Shown here: positions 15,562 through 27,299 of the stretch, one piece after another
How positions within the stretch are numbered: position 1 is the first letter of the stretch
Layout of the letters: each line of letters begins with the position of its first letter
DNA from: Pseudomonadota bacterium
Lineage (GTDB): Bacteria > Myxococcota_A > Polyangia > Polyangiales > Polyangiaceae
Direction: 5' to 3'
Assembly (NCBI GenBank): GCA_023423895.1
Contig: JAFAER010000137.1
Coordinates: 1-36,605 of the forward strand
DNA length: 36,605 bases
Notes under the pieces: generated by a model
Seen by the model: only the letters and a program-made list of their open reading frames with translations
Database searches by the model: none
What the model was told of the DNA's origin: nothing
Program-made: the position numbers and the translations under genes

Positions 15562-16593
15562 CACGGTCGCAAGCACCTGATCGATCCCGGCGGAGAGGAA
15601 CGCCAACGGATCGCCGCTCGTGCTCGTGACGTGTACGCGGTCGAACGATCCGCGGAAGGCGCGCGCGATCTCCGGCATCGTCTCGGTCAGCATGATCTCA
15701 CGCAGACGCGGCTCGCTCAGGTCCTCGTGCGCCACCCGGCGCATCCGGACGACGGCGGCCTCGGTCTCGCCCGCCTCCCGCTGCGCGGCGAGCTCGATCT
15801 GAGCGCGCTCGCGATCGGCCTCCGCCTTGCGTCGCGCTCGCGCGAGCTCGGCGTCGAGACGTTGCGCCGCCATCTCGTCTTCATGACGGCGGGCTTCCTC
15901 GGCGCGGCGGCGCTCGGCGGCGAACCGGGCCTCTTCTTCCGCCATCAGCTCGCGCCGCGCCTGCTCGGCCGCGCGCCTGCGCTCGGCCTCGAATCGCGCG
16001 CGCTGCTCGACGACCCTGTCTTCGGCGACGAGCGCCTCGAGCGCGAGCTTCTCCCGGAACGGAGCCTGGAGGCGCTGGAAGACCTCGGCCGAGAGCACGC
16101 GCACGTCCTGGATCTCGATCGTGTCGAGGACGACGCCCCATCCTGCACCGTTCGTGTCCTCCGGCGCGCCCTCTCCGGCGAGGATCGGCGCGATCTCCTG
16201 CATCAACGCCGCCGCGATGTGGTCCTTGCGGTGCCGGAGGCATTCGTCGAGGGTGAGGCTGGCGACGATGCGTCGAGTGGCTCCGACGAACATGTCGCGG
16301 AGGATCTCGGTGAGCGACTGGCGATCGAGGTCGATCATCCGGAACGCGAGGAGCGGCTCCGCGATCCGATAGACCGCGAGCCCCCTCACCTCGACGCCGA
16401 CCTTTTCGACCGTCACCTGATCGGCCGCGAACCCGAGCTTCGCGATCGACGTCGGGACGACGGCGACGCTGTCCGCCGGCCACTTGAAGCAGGAGAGCCC
16501 CTGCCCGGCCCGCACCACCTTCCCGGAGCGCATCTGGATGAGAAATTCGTTCGCCTGGGCCGTCACGCGGCCCCAGCGGGGGATGATTGTCAT
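15532..16593 (-). CDS. SPFH/band-7 domain protein (slipin/flotillin-like)
   Basis: 353 residues. ATG at 16593 was chosen because the SPFH domain begins there; longer frames add Arg/Pro-rich sequence that is the complement of the next gene's signal peptide. Residues about 1-200 resemble a band-7 domain (QANEFLIQMRSGKVVRAGQG, VTVEKVGVEVRGLAVYRIAE, LGEGAP-type loop, LDTIEIQDVRVLSAEVF). Residues about 205-300 form a long Glu/Arg/Ala-rich coiled coil. The C-terminal end (GDPLAFLSAGIDQVLATVRG) is globular. No N-terminal membrane helix is obvious. Such proteins scaffold membrane microdomains or act near proteases; the role here is unknown. Confidence 0.82.
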   Translation of the reverse strand: MTIIPRWGRVTAQANEFLIQMRSGKVVRAGQGLSCFKWPADSVAVVPTSIAKLGFAADQVTVEKVGVEVRGLAVYRIAEPLLAFRMIDLDRQSLTEILRDMFVGATRRIVASLTLDECLRHRKDHIAAALMQEIAPILAGEGAPEDTNGAGWGVVLDTIEIQDVRVLSAEVFQRLQAPFREKLALEALVAEDRVVEQRARFEAERRRAAEQARRELMAEEEARFAAERRRAEEARRHEDEMAAQRLDAELARARRKAEADRERAQIELAAQREAGETEAAVVRMRRVAHEDLSEPRLREIMLTETMPEIARAFRGSFDRVHVTSTSGDPLAFLSAGIDQVLATVRGGGPARDE

Positions 16594-16700
16594 GGCCGCC
16601 GAAGAAGCACGCTGAATGCCGCTGCGAATCCTTCCCTTCCCGCGCATGAGGCGAGCGAGATGCTGTTCCGAAACGATCCATCGCGCTCCAGAATGGAGCG

Positions 16701-17312
16701 GTGATCTCCCGCTTGCTCCGGATCGTGTGCGTGGCGGCGTGCGTGGCGGCGTGCGTGGCGGCGCTCGCAGCGTGCGCCGCATGCGGGTCGCCTCGCTCGA
16801 CGGCTTCGCGTACGGCGCAAGGCACCGAGCCCGATCGAATGACCCTGCGCCTTCATCGCGGCGCGGGGATGCTCGCGGGCTACGACTACGACTCGGTGCT
16901 GCCGCGACTGCGGAAGCTCGCGCCGGATGAGGCCTTCGTGACGCTCCGCGAGAGCGACGTCGCTGCGTACCGGGTCTCGCGTTCGGGCACGGTCGAGCTC
17001 GTTCTCGACGAGGCGGCCACCAAGCGCGTCGCAGGTGGACGACCGCTCACCGACGCCTGCGGGGAAGGCCCCTTCGTCGTCCTCTTCGACGAAGAGCTCC
17101 TTTACGGTGGGCAGTGTTATCCGGCGATGGGCGCGGCAGCGCTTGCGTACCCGGTCATCCACACCGATGACGACCATGGTCGCCTCGTGCTGCGGGTGGC
17201 GCCCGCCCAGGGATCGTGGGACCCGGGCGATCGCGAGAGCACCGCGCGCATCGATCCGCCCGTCCTGAGAGCGCGGTTCGAACGTCTTGGCCGTTTCGAA
17301 GAGCTCCCGTGA
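16701..17312 (+). CDS. Small lipoprotein, function unknown
   Basis: 203 residues from GTG 16701. The signal peptide contains a threefold 12-bp DNA repeat giving VAACVAACVAAL, then the lipobox-like LAACAAC. The mature part has LRLHRGAGMLAGYDYDSVLP and VVLFDEELLYGGQCYPAMG; no family was recognised. It is divergent from the SPFH gene (107 bases between starts) and ends about 50 bases before rimO. The start is uncertain because no well-spaced ribosome site is visible. Confidence 0.65.
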   Translation: MISRLLRIVCVAACVAACVAALAACAACGSPRSTASRTAQGTEPDRMTLRLHRGAGMLAGYDYDSVLPRLRKLAPDEAFVTLRESDVAAYRVSRSGTVELVLDEAATKRVAGGRPLTDACGEGPFVVLFDEELLYGGQCYPAMGAAALAYPVIHTDDDHGRLVLRVAPAQGSWDPGDRESTARIDPPVLRARFERLGRFEELP

Positions 17313-17360
17313 TGGACGAGATTTGCGTCCGGTGGAAAAGAAGCTAGGTTTCGCGGCCTC

Positions 17361-18795
<1,435 letters not shown>

Positions 18796-18809
<14 letters not shown>

Positions 18810-19149
18810 TCGTCGTCGCGGGTGAACGGGTCGTCCCGTCCTCCTGCGAGATGTCGACGACGTCCCCGGCGATTCCGACGACCTCGAGCTGCCAGGACCC
18901 TTGCGCGTCCGCGATCGTCCCCGTGACGCGGTCGTTGCGCGGCAGCGACTCGTTGCGGTTCACGACCACGATGAGCGCGTTCGGTAGAGCGCCACGGTCG
19001 CTCGTGAGTCGGAACGTGCTCGGCTCGCTCCCGACCGCGATGGTCGGCATCGACGGCGGAGGAAGCGGCAACGTCGGGCTCGTGCACGCCACACCGAGGG
19101 CGAACGCCACCGCGAGCACGCCTCTGCGAAGCCAGCCTGCCGAACGCAT
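18796..19149 (-). CDS. Small lipoprotein, function unknown
   Basis: 117 residues from ATG 19149, where a signal peptide begins (MRSAGWLRRGVLAVAFALG, then VAC, Cys22). Pro-rich linker, then a compact beta-like domain (IAVGSEPSTFRLTSDRG, ALIVVVNRNESLPRNDRVTG, WQLEVVGIAGDVVDISQEDG). It could be a carboxypeptidase-regulatory-like or Ig-type fold, but no motif decides it. Converges on rimO with a 14-base overlap. Confidence 0.7.
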
Positions 19150-19362
19150 CAGCAACTCTGTAGCATGAGCCCTTCGGGGCTCGCCAGCGCGGGTTTGTCG
19201 GGACTGGATGAGCTCATCTGCCAACTCCGTTGTCTATCCCGACCAGGTCTCTTCTTTGCGTTCGACTTGGGACATACGTCCCACTCCCTTTAGATTCCAT
19301 CCTACGTGCACCCGGTCCCGGAAGGACAATGGCCGGGAAGCGCGTTCGTCATCAGGCCCACC

Positions 19363-22110
19363 GTGAAGATCTGGCTCAGGCCGCTCCCTTTCGCTCTCGT
19401 CGCGGCCTACGGCCTTTCCCGCGCCGGCCGCGCCCCCATCGACGATGCGGCGCCGAACCCGTCGGTGGCCCTCTGCGGCTCCCTCGCCCAGACGCACGGC
19501 GTCACGTGTGATGCCCCCGCCGACGACGTCGTGTGGCTCGACGGCCCGACCGGCGTGCTCGGCGCCATCGGCGGCAAGGCGCGGGCGCTCGTACGCGGCA
19601 AGGACCACGAGCAGGCAGGCGAACACGGCGCGGGCTCGGGCGCGGCGGACGCCGACACGCTCGATCTGCTGCTCGTCGAGGCGCGCCTTTCGCCGGAGGG
19701 GCAGCTCCTCGACGTGGGCAACGCCTACAACTTGACGCGTTCGGGCGGCGCCGACGAAGGGCGTCCCGTCACGCGAGGCTCGCTCGTGGCCTATCTCGTC
19801 GAGGTCGACGGGCGGCCGGAGGCGCTGCACGTCCTCGATCTGGCTGGTCGCGACGCCCGTGCTTACGACGAGCTCTCCAAGCTCGAACGCTTCCAGGTGA
19901 AGGTCGCCGACCTCCAGGCGACCGGACAGCTCCGCGGCGTGAAGAAGACGGTCTACACGTTCGTGCCGCCGCCGAAGAAGGCGTCACTCGCATTCCTGCC
20001 GGACGGGATGCTCGAAGTGAAGACGATCCACGGCGACGCGGCCGCAGACGAAGCACGCGCCATCGTGATCGATCCGACGAAGAGCGCAGTGGCGGACGCT
20101 GCGAACGTGCGCGTCGCGCCGGAGGTGGTGGCGAAGCCGCCGACGTTTGCGCCTTGGATGAGCGATCGCCTGCGCGCGGTGTCCTGGTTCGGCGACGAGA
20201 AGAACCAGGCGCTGAAGGCCATCGTCTTCACGACGCTCGAGTGGGTGAAAGGCCAGAAGGCCGCGATCACGGGCGACACGGGAGAGCAGGACGCGCAGGA
20301 AGATCTCGGGGCAATCACCCAGATCTCCGGAGGGCCATCGACCTTCACCGATCCGGAGATCGGCTGGCCGCCGAAGCCGCTCGATCCGATCATGAAGCCG
20401 GCCATCAACGGCGAGGGTCAGTGGATCCGGCTCGACGACGACCCGTTCATCACGCCGATCCCGGGCCTCCCGACACCGTTCGTGACGACGTTCGTCCGCA
20501 GCGATCCGTCCGCACAGCACACGCGCGTCTACGTGACGATGTGGGATCCCCGGCTCATCGCGCTCCACATGGAAGCGGGCACGGTGGAGCCGGTCACCGC
20601 AACGGGCGAGGCCGGCCCCGGCCAGATCCCGCGCACGCCCGAGGTCATGCGGCGTGTCGTCGGCGGGTTCAATGGCGGCTTCCAGGCGACGCACGGCCAG
20701 TTCGGCATGCAGGCCAACGGCGTCCTCTACCTTCCGCCGAAGCCCTACGCCGCAACGGTCCTCGAGATGCGCGACGGGACCACGGCGTTCGCAGCGTGGC
20801 CGAAGGAGCAAGAGGTCCCGGAAGACGTCCTCTCGTTCCGCCAGAACATGACGTTCATGGTGCAGAACGACAAGTACAACCCGTGGGGCCGGGCCTGGTG
20901 GGGCGGTGTTCCTCCCGGCTGGCACGACGCCGTCCACACGACGCGGAGCGGCCTCTGCCTCACGAAAGAAGGCTTCGTCGCTTACCTCTTCGGACACGAC
21001 ATCGGCCCCGAGCCGCTCGGCAAGGCGATGCTCGCCGCGCGCTGCCAGGTCGGCTTCCATCTCGACATGAACCCCGGGCTCGCAGGCTTCGAGTTCTACA
21101 ACATGCAGCCTGCAAGTACCTTCCAGCCTCTCGGACGCCCATTGCAGAAGGACTGGGAGAACGAGGGCACGGTGAAGGACATGCCGGAGTTCAAGTTCCG
21201 GTCGCGCCGCATGATCAAGAGCATGGGGCACATCCTGTTCCCCCGGTACATCCAGCGCGACTCTCGCGACTTCTTCTATCTGACCGCGCGCAACGTCCTC
21301 CCCGGAGCGCCCATCGACGGCGCCGCCGACTGGCGCGTGAAGAGCCTTCCGCAACACGGCTATCCGTACGCGACGGCGATCACGTCGCTGCCCCTGCGGG
21401 TGCCCGATGGGGAGCGGAGAGTTCGCGTGCTCCGCGTCGACCCGCGCGCCGTCACGGTCGATTCGTCGAAGGGCGACGACGAGAAGGTGCAGGTCGTCGC
21501 TGCGTTCGGACGACTGCCGCGCGCGAAGACGCCCGGGCGCGACGGCGGAGCGCTGGCGCCGTCCGACGCCGACATGAAGCTCTGGCTCGGGCAGCACATC
21601 TTCACGATCGAAAAGGCCGAGCCGAAGAACGCCGCCGCGATCGCGACCGTCCTCACGCCGGGCTCGACCGCAGCCGCCGTCGCGCGCGGCGCGGTCGGCA
21701 TCTCCGACGAAGACGGGATGCTGCAGTGGATCGAGCTGATGCCGGAGGACGCGCCGAGCGCCGAGCTCAGCGAAGCCATGGTCGCGCTGCTCACGAAGAT
21801 GGGCTGCTCGTCGCGCGGGCTCCTCTCCGGCGATCTTCGTGCCTTCCTCGGCGGCACGCTCGACATCGGCGGCGAGCCTGCCGCTCCAGCCGTCGTCGCC
21901 GTGCGCCTGGCACGGAGCCCCGCGCCCGCCGCGAAGCAGATCTTCGAGTCGACTCCGGTCGTCCCGCAGTCGGTCTGGCAGCCGCTCCAGGCGCAGCGCG
22001 TGAAGTGGCGCCCCACGCTCGCGCCGCCGGAGAAGCCGGCCGGATCCGCGAGCGGCGCGACGTCTGCTGCTCCCCCGCCCAAGCCGGCGCCCTCCGCGAC
22101 GACAAGATAG
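19363..22110 (+). CDS. Large exported protein with phosphodiester-glycosidase-like (NAGPA/DUF2233) domain
   Basis: 915 residues from GTG 19363, which places a signal peptide at the N-terminus (MKIWLRPLPFALVAAYGLSR); GTG 19306 is the alternative. The N-terminal 400 residues have no family I recognise. The region about 380-600 resembles the NAGPA/DUF2233 phosphodiester glycosidase fold: VVGGFNGGFQATHGQFGMQA, LCLTKEGFVAYLFGHDIG, and VGFHLDMNPGLAGFEFY with the conserved Asp. The C-terminal 300 residues are Ala/Pro-rich and end in a low-complexity tail. Bacterial members act on exopolysaccharide or wall glycan phosphodiesters; the substrate here is unknown. It stands alone. Confidence 0.72.
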   Translation: MKIWLRPLPFALVAAYGLSRAGRAPIDDAAPNPSVALCGSLAQTHGVTCDAPADDVVWLDGPTGVLGAIGGKARALVRGKDHEQAGEHGAGSGAADADTLDLLLVEARLSPEGQLLDVGNAYNLTRSGGADEGRPVTRGSLVAYLVEVDGRPEALHVLDLAGRDARAYDELSKLERFQVKVADLQATGQLRGVKKTVYTFVPPPKKASLAFLPDGMLEVKTIHGDAAADEARAIVIDPTKSAVADAANVRVAPEVVAKPPTFAPWMSDRLRAVSWFGDEKNQALKAIVFTTLEWVKGQKAAITGDTGEQDAQEDLGAITQISGGPSTFTDPEIGWPPKPLDPIMKPAINGEGQWIRLDDDPFITPIPGLPTPFVTTFVRSDPSAQHTRVYVTMWDPRLIALHMEAGTVEPVTATGEAGPGQIPRTPEVMRRVVGGFNGGFQATHGQFGMQANGVLYLPPKPYAATVLEMRDGTTAFAAWPKEQEVPEDVLSFRQNMTFMVQNDKYNPWGRAWWGGVPPGWHDAVHTTRSGLCLTKEGFVAYLFGHDIGPEPLGKAMLAARCQVGFHLDMNPGLAGFEFYNMQPASTFQPLGRPLQKDWENEGTVKDMPEFKFRSRRMIKSMGHILFPRYIQRDSRDFFYLTARNVLPGAPIDGAADWRVKSLPQHGYPYATAITSLPLRVPDGERRVRVLRVDPRAVTVDSSKGDDEKVQVVAAFGRLPRAKTPGRDGGALAPSDADMKLWLGQHIFTIEKAEPKNAAAIATVLTPGSTAAAVARGAVGISDEDGMLQWIELMPEDAPSAELSEAMVALLTKMGCSSRGLLSGDLRAFLGGTLDIGGEPAAPAVVAVRLARSPAPAAKQIFESTPVVPQSVWQPLQAQRVKWRPTLAPPEKPAGSASGATSAAPPPKPAPSATTR

Positions 22111-22541
22111 GCGAAAGAGACGCTGACGCTCGGCGTCGGAGCGCGAGCACCACGCGCTCGAGACGACGCGCCTTCCGCGCGTTCCGTGCCGACATTTCGG
22201 TGTCGGACGTGCGCTCACCCAAAAACGGTCTCCCGACTAGGGTCCAACACCGCTGAAGGTTGGGCGATTCGTGCTGAAGTCACTCGCCAACAGCGCCCAC
22301 GAGCGCTACAAGTCCGCGCTCGAGCAAACTCTACGCTTTCGTCGGAAAATTCGGGGCGGGTTCCGGGGGAGCGCACGGCGCGGCAGGCGAACAACCCCGG
22401 TTCGCTTGCCGAAGCCTGCGACGAGACACGCGACACGGGACACGGCAGCACCTCAACTATGCCCTGAGCACCACCCGAGGTTCTCGGCATCGCTGAGCAA
22501 AAAGGAGCACGGGGGGTATCATGGAGCTTCAGGAGACGCGG
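22111..22541. other. Intergenic region without a convincing gene
   Basis: About 430 bases between the glycosidase-like gene and the PEGA gene. Open frames in it have atypical composition and no ribosome sites. It probably contains the PEGA gene promoter, but I could not place one. The G-run at 22511-22516 lies just before the upstream alternative ATG (22521). Confidence 0.4.
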
Positions 22542-24935
22542 ATGTCAAACGAGAGCAATGGCGGTGGGTCTGACCTCGATATCTTCGAGGGTCTCGGGAA
22601 AAAGTCGTCGGAGCGTTCGCCCGCCGCGCCGCCGCCCCCGCCCGGATCGTCAGCAAACCTGGGCGCCCGTGGCTTGCCGGCCGACGCGAAGAAGACCCTC
22701 CTCGGAATGCCGGGGCCTGGGGCGATAGCGAACCCCGCGCCCTCGAGTCCCAGCCAGGTGCCGGCTTCGCAGCCGTCGCAGCCGTCGCAGCCCCCGCCGC
22801 TGCCGCCGTCGGCCGCTTCCGCCGTTCCCGCCCCGCCGTCGACACCCGCGTCACCCGCGTCCGGGTCGATGCGCGCCGCGAGCCCGTCGTCGTCGTCGCA
22901 GGTGAGCAAGCTCCCGCCGCCTCCGCCCGGTCGTGGGTCGCTGCCGAACCTCGCAGGCCCCAAGAGCAATCCGCCCGCGGAAGCCGCCCCGCCTGCCTCG
23001 GCGCAGCCCGCCGCCACCCAGAAGATCCCGACGATCCCGCCGCCCGTGAACACGCGGCCGGGCATCGCGCCGTCGGTCCGTCCCTCGAGCAATCCCGTCG
23101 TCGCCGACGCCGCGCCCGCACAGGGGAAGAACGGCGCGAAGCTCGACATGGACTGGGACGACGACAACGAAGCGACCCACGTCTTCGACAAGGACAAGGA
23201 CAAGATCAGCCCGGACGCCTCCGCGCAGGCGCTCGCCATGCCCGAGGCGCGGGAGCCGGAGCGCGCCAGCATGGACGCGATCCTGAGCTCGCCGCCGCCG
23301 GCACCGAACGGCATCCCGTCCGCCCCGCCGGCGGCCGGTGCTCCCCCGCCCCCGTCGTCGACGCTCTCGGGCGCGTTCGGCGCGCTCGGTCAGCCGCGCG
23401 ACAAGTCGAATGGCTCCGTGCCGCCGCCGTCGAAGCGCTCAGGCCCGCCCGGGCCGCCGTCGAATCGTTCGGCCCCGCCGCCGCCTCCGACGTCGATGAG
23501 GAACCCGAGCCTCACGACGCAGCCGCTCCCGCCGCCTCCGCCGCCGGGCCAGACGACGACGGCGCCGATGCACATGCCGCCGACGCAGCAGGCCGCGCCG
23601 CAGATGAACACGCTGCAGTCGGCGCAGTCGCCGATGGCGTCGGTGCCTCCGGCCAAGCACCCGTCGGCACCGCCGCCGGCGCATCACTCGAGCCACCCTG
23701 CAGCCGCCGCCAACATCCCGAGCGCCCCGCCGGTCCCGCAGCTGCCGCCGGTCAGCCGCGCGATGGAGGCGACGCACCTGGTCCCGCGCGCGCAGCCGAG
23801 CAAGACGCCGATGGTCGCCGGCCTCCTCGTCGGCGTGATGGCGATCGCGGGCGCGGCGGTCTTCTTCCTCATGCCGCGGACGGGCACGCTCGTCGTCAAC
23901 GTCGCCGACGCGAAGGGCGCCGCCGTGCAGAACCTCGAGATCGTCGTCGACGGCACGAAGCGCTGCGATAGCGCCCCGTGCATCGTCCGCGACATCCCCG
24001 CGGGCGTTCACGAGGTGAAGGTCACGGCGAAGGGCTTCGAGCCGCCGGCGCCCCGCGCGGTGACGGTCGACAGCCGCAAGGACATCACGAGCGACTTCCA
24101 GCTCGTCGCGTCGAAGAGCGCCGCCGGCACCGGCTTCAAGGTGGCCGCCACGCACTCGGGCGTGAAGCTCGTCGTCGACGGCAAAGACGTCGGCCCGCTT
24201 CCGCAGGAGATGCGCGACCTCGAGCCGGGCGAGCACAAGCTCCGCTTCGTCGGTGACCGTTACGCGCCGCTCGAGAAGACGATCAGCGTCGCGAAGGACG
24301 AGATCGTCGATCTCGGCACCGTGAACCTCAAGGTCGTGAAGGGCAAGGCCACGATCCAGCTCGGCACGCCGGGCGCGAAGGTCTACCTCGTCAACGGCAC
24401 GAACCGCAAAGAGGTGCCCCAGTTCCCGATGGCGATCGAGTTCGATCCCAACGAGAAGTGGGAGCTTCAGGGCACGAAGGACGGTCACGACGACTTCCGT
24501 GAGCCGATCAGCTTCGACGACGGACAGGCCGAGAAGACGTTCAACGTGACGCTCTCGCCGAAGGGCACCGCCGCCAAGACCACCACGGCTCCGGCCGTCG
24601 CGGTCGCGCCGGCAACGCCGGCCGCGCATCCTGCAGCTCCGAAGGAGCCCGCGGCGCCGGCGCCGAAGGCGGCCGCCAACCCGCCCGCCGCGAAGGACGA
24701 CTCGAAGAAGGAGGCCGCCACGGGCGAGGCCGTCCTGAAGATCAACTCGCTCCCCGCGTCGTCGATCGTCCTCGACGGCAAGCCGATCGGCGTCACGCCG
24801 CAGGCCCACGTCACCGTGTCGCCCGGCACGCACACGATCATGTTCGTCAACTCGGAGCAGTCGCTGAAGAAGACGATCACGGTCGACGTGAAGGCCGGCG
24901 AGACCAAGGCCGCGTTCGCGAAGCTCCGCGAGTAA
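22542..24935 (+). CDS. PEGA-domain membrane protein with long Pro/Ser-rich cytoplasmic region
   Basis: 797 residues from ATG 22542, which has an AGGAG site seven bases upstream (ATG 22521 is the alternative). Residues about 20-415 are Pro/Ser/Ala low complexity with a short conserved acidic stretch (MDWDDDNEATHVFDKDKDK) of a kind common in myxobacterial regulators. One membrane helix follows (MVAGLLVGVMAIAGAAVFFL). The exported part has PEGA-like repeats: GTLVVNVADAKGAAVQNLEI, then VPAG-type turns (IPAGVHEVKVTAKGFEP, LEPGEHKLRFVGDRYAPLEK). A last one is AVLKINSLPASSIVLDGKPI. PEGA domains are surface beta modules; no enzyme domain is present. It probably links a cytoplasmic partner to the envelope. 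Confidence 0.8.
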   Translation: MSNESNGGGSDLDIFEGLGKKSSERSPAAPPPPPGSSANLGARGLPADAKKTLLGMPGPGAIANPAPSSPSQVPASQPSQPSQPPPLPPSAASAVPAPPSTPASPASGSMRAASPSSSSQVSKLPPPPPGRGSLPNLAGPKSNPPAEAAPPASAQPAATQKIPTIPPPVNTRPGIAPSVRPSSNPVVADAAPAQGKNGAKLDMDWDDDNEATHVFDKDKDKISPDASAQALAMPEAREPERASMDAILSSPPPAPNGIPSAPPAAGAPPPPSSTLSGAFGALGQPRDKSNGSVPPPSKRSGPPGPPSNRSAPPPPPTSMRNPSLTTQPLPPPPPPGQTTTAPMHMPPTQQAAPQMNTLQSAQSPMASVPPAKHPSAPPPAHHSSHPAAAANIPSAPPVPQLPPVSRAMEATHLVPRAQPSKTPMVAGLLVGVMAIAGAAVFFLMPRTGTLVVNVADAKGAAVQNLEIVVDGTKRCDSAPCIVRDIPAGVHEVKVTAKGFEPPAPRAVTVDSRKDITSDFQLVASKSAAGTGFKVAATHSGVKLVVDGKDVGPLPQEMRDLEPGEHKLRFVGDRYAPLEKTISVAKDEIVDLGTVNLKVVKGKATIQLGTPGAKVYLVNGTNRKEVPQFPMAIEFDPNEKWELQGTKDGHDDFREPISFDDGQAEKTFNVTLSPKGTAAKTTTAPAVAVAPATPAAHPAAPKEPAAPAPKAAANPPAAKDDSKKEAATGEAVLKINSLPASSIVLDGKPIGVTPQAHVTVSPGTHTIMFVNSEQSLKKTITVDVKAGETKAAFAKLRE

Positions 24936-24979
24936 GCCCATCACCGCGCGGGCACCGCTCACCGCCCCGCATCACCGCC

Positions 24980-25021
24980 ATCGCGCAGACGGGCCCGTCC
25001 CTGTCTGCGCGATGTGCTTTT
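24980..25021 (+). terminator. Rho-independent terminator after the PEGA gene
   Basis: A perfect 11-bp stem ATCGCGCAGAC / GTCTGCGCGAT with a 12-base loop, followed by GTGCTTTT. Part of it (TCTGCGCGATGTGCTTTT) is repeated at 25059-25076, 55 bases on, which gives a second T-run but lacks the matching left arm. Confidence 0.75.
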
Positions 25022-25102
25022 GTGCTCCTGTTCTGCGCGCAGTCCTCTTCCGGTTCTCTCTGCGCGATGTGCTTTTTGCGGTCCTGATATAGTGCCGCTC
25101 CG

Positions 25103-26542
<1,440 letters not shown>

Positions 26543-26553
26543 GTCATCCCCAT

Positions 26554-26568
26554 GGACGAAATTCGTCC
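26554..26568. promoter_or_regulatory. Perfect 15-bp palindrome between pilR-like gene and pilin gene
   Basis: GGACGAA-A-TTCGTCC: 7-bp arms around one base, twelve bases after the regulator's stop codon. The right half (AATTCGTCCGTC) recurs upstream of the second pilin at about 34842. It may be an operator; it lacks the T-run of a terminator. Confidence 0.45.
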
Positions 26569-26728
26569 GTCCGCGTCGCGCGAGGGAGAAATCTCGTCAG
26601 ACCGACATGTGGGCGCACGCAGAGCGCGATCGAAGAGTGCCTGCGTTTTCGCTGGGCGCTATGCTCGGCACGAGAGGTCGCCGTCGATGGCCCATCGCAT
26701 GCTTCTCGCAACCCCCGTGAGGTGCACC

Positions 26729-27274
26729 ATGACAAGGCGCGTGGCTCGTCGCTCCGGCGGCTTCACGCTCGTCGAGCTCGCCGTCGTCGTCACCATCGTC
26801 GGGATCGTCGCGGTCATCGCGGTCGTCGGATACCGGCGCTACATCCTCAGCTCGAAGATCACGGAGGCGCAAGGTGTCGTCTCGGCGATCAAGATCGCGC
26901 AGGAAGATCACCGCGCCGAGCGTGGCACGTACGCGAACATCGGCGATGGCGCGCTCTGTCCGAGCGGCACGCCGACGGGGAAGTTCATCACCCAATGGAA
27001 CCCGGGATGTTCTGGTGGCACCGCAACGTGGAACGCCCTCCCCGTTCACGTCAGCGGCCCGGTTCTCTTCGGGTACGCGACGACGGCGGGCACGGCGGGC
27101 TTCGTTGCGCCGAGCGGAACCGATTGGGTGACCTGGAACTCGCCCAGCGCGAACCCCTGGTACACGGTCGTCGCGCGTTGTGACCTCGACGGTGACGGTG
27201 ACACGACGAACCGGACCGAGCTCGTGAGCGCGTCGTTCACGAACCAGATCTTCACGCACAACGAAGGCATGTAA
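26729..27274 (+). CDS. Type IV pilin-like protein
   Basis: 181 residues from ATG 26729 (GAGGTG ribosome site). It has a short positive leader, then the prepilin peptidase site GG|FTLVELAVVVTIVGIVAV with the conserved Glu5, then the long N-terminal helix. The globular part carries Cys residues (ALCPSG, PGCSGG, ARCDLDG) and a C-terminal DLDGDGDTTN loop resembling a calcium-binding or pilin D-region loop. It is exported and assembled by the type IV pilus or type II secretion machinery as a major or minor pilin. Unusually, it directly precedes a block of glycan genes. Confidence 0.9.
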   Translation: MTRRVARRSGGFTLVELAVVVTIVGIVAVIAVVGYRRYILSSKITEAQGVVSAIKIAQEDHRAERGTYANIGDGALCPSGTPTGKFITQWNPGCSGGTATWNALPVHVSGPVLFGYATTAGTAGFVAPSGTDWVTWNSPSANPWYTVVARCDLDGDGDTTNRTELVSASFTNQIFTHNEGM

Positions 27275-27299
27275 GCCGACGCTCGCGAGCTCGAGCCTG

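Noticed and set aside
19533..22256. Very long open frames on other frames (907 aa on plus, 744 aa on minus) over the glycosidase-like gene
   Set aside because: Arg/Pro/Ala-rich compositions, no domains, no ribosome sites; they arise because stop codons are rare in high-GC DNA.
26688..26703. TGGCCCATCGCATGCT as sigma-54 promoter for the first pilin
   Set aside because: GG-N10-GC spacing fits, but the -12 element is ATGC and the start would fall within about 15 bases of the ATG; too weak to list as a feature.
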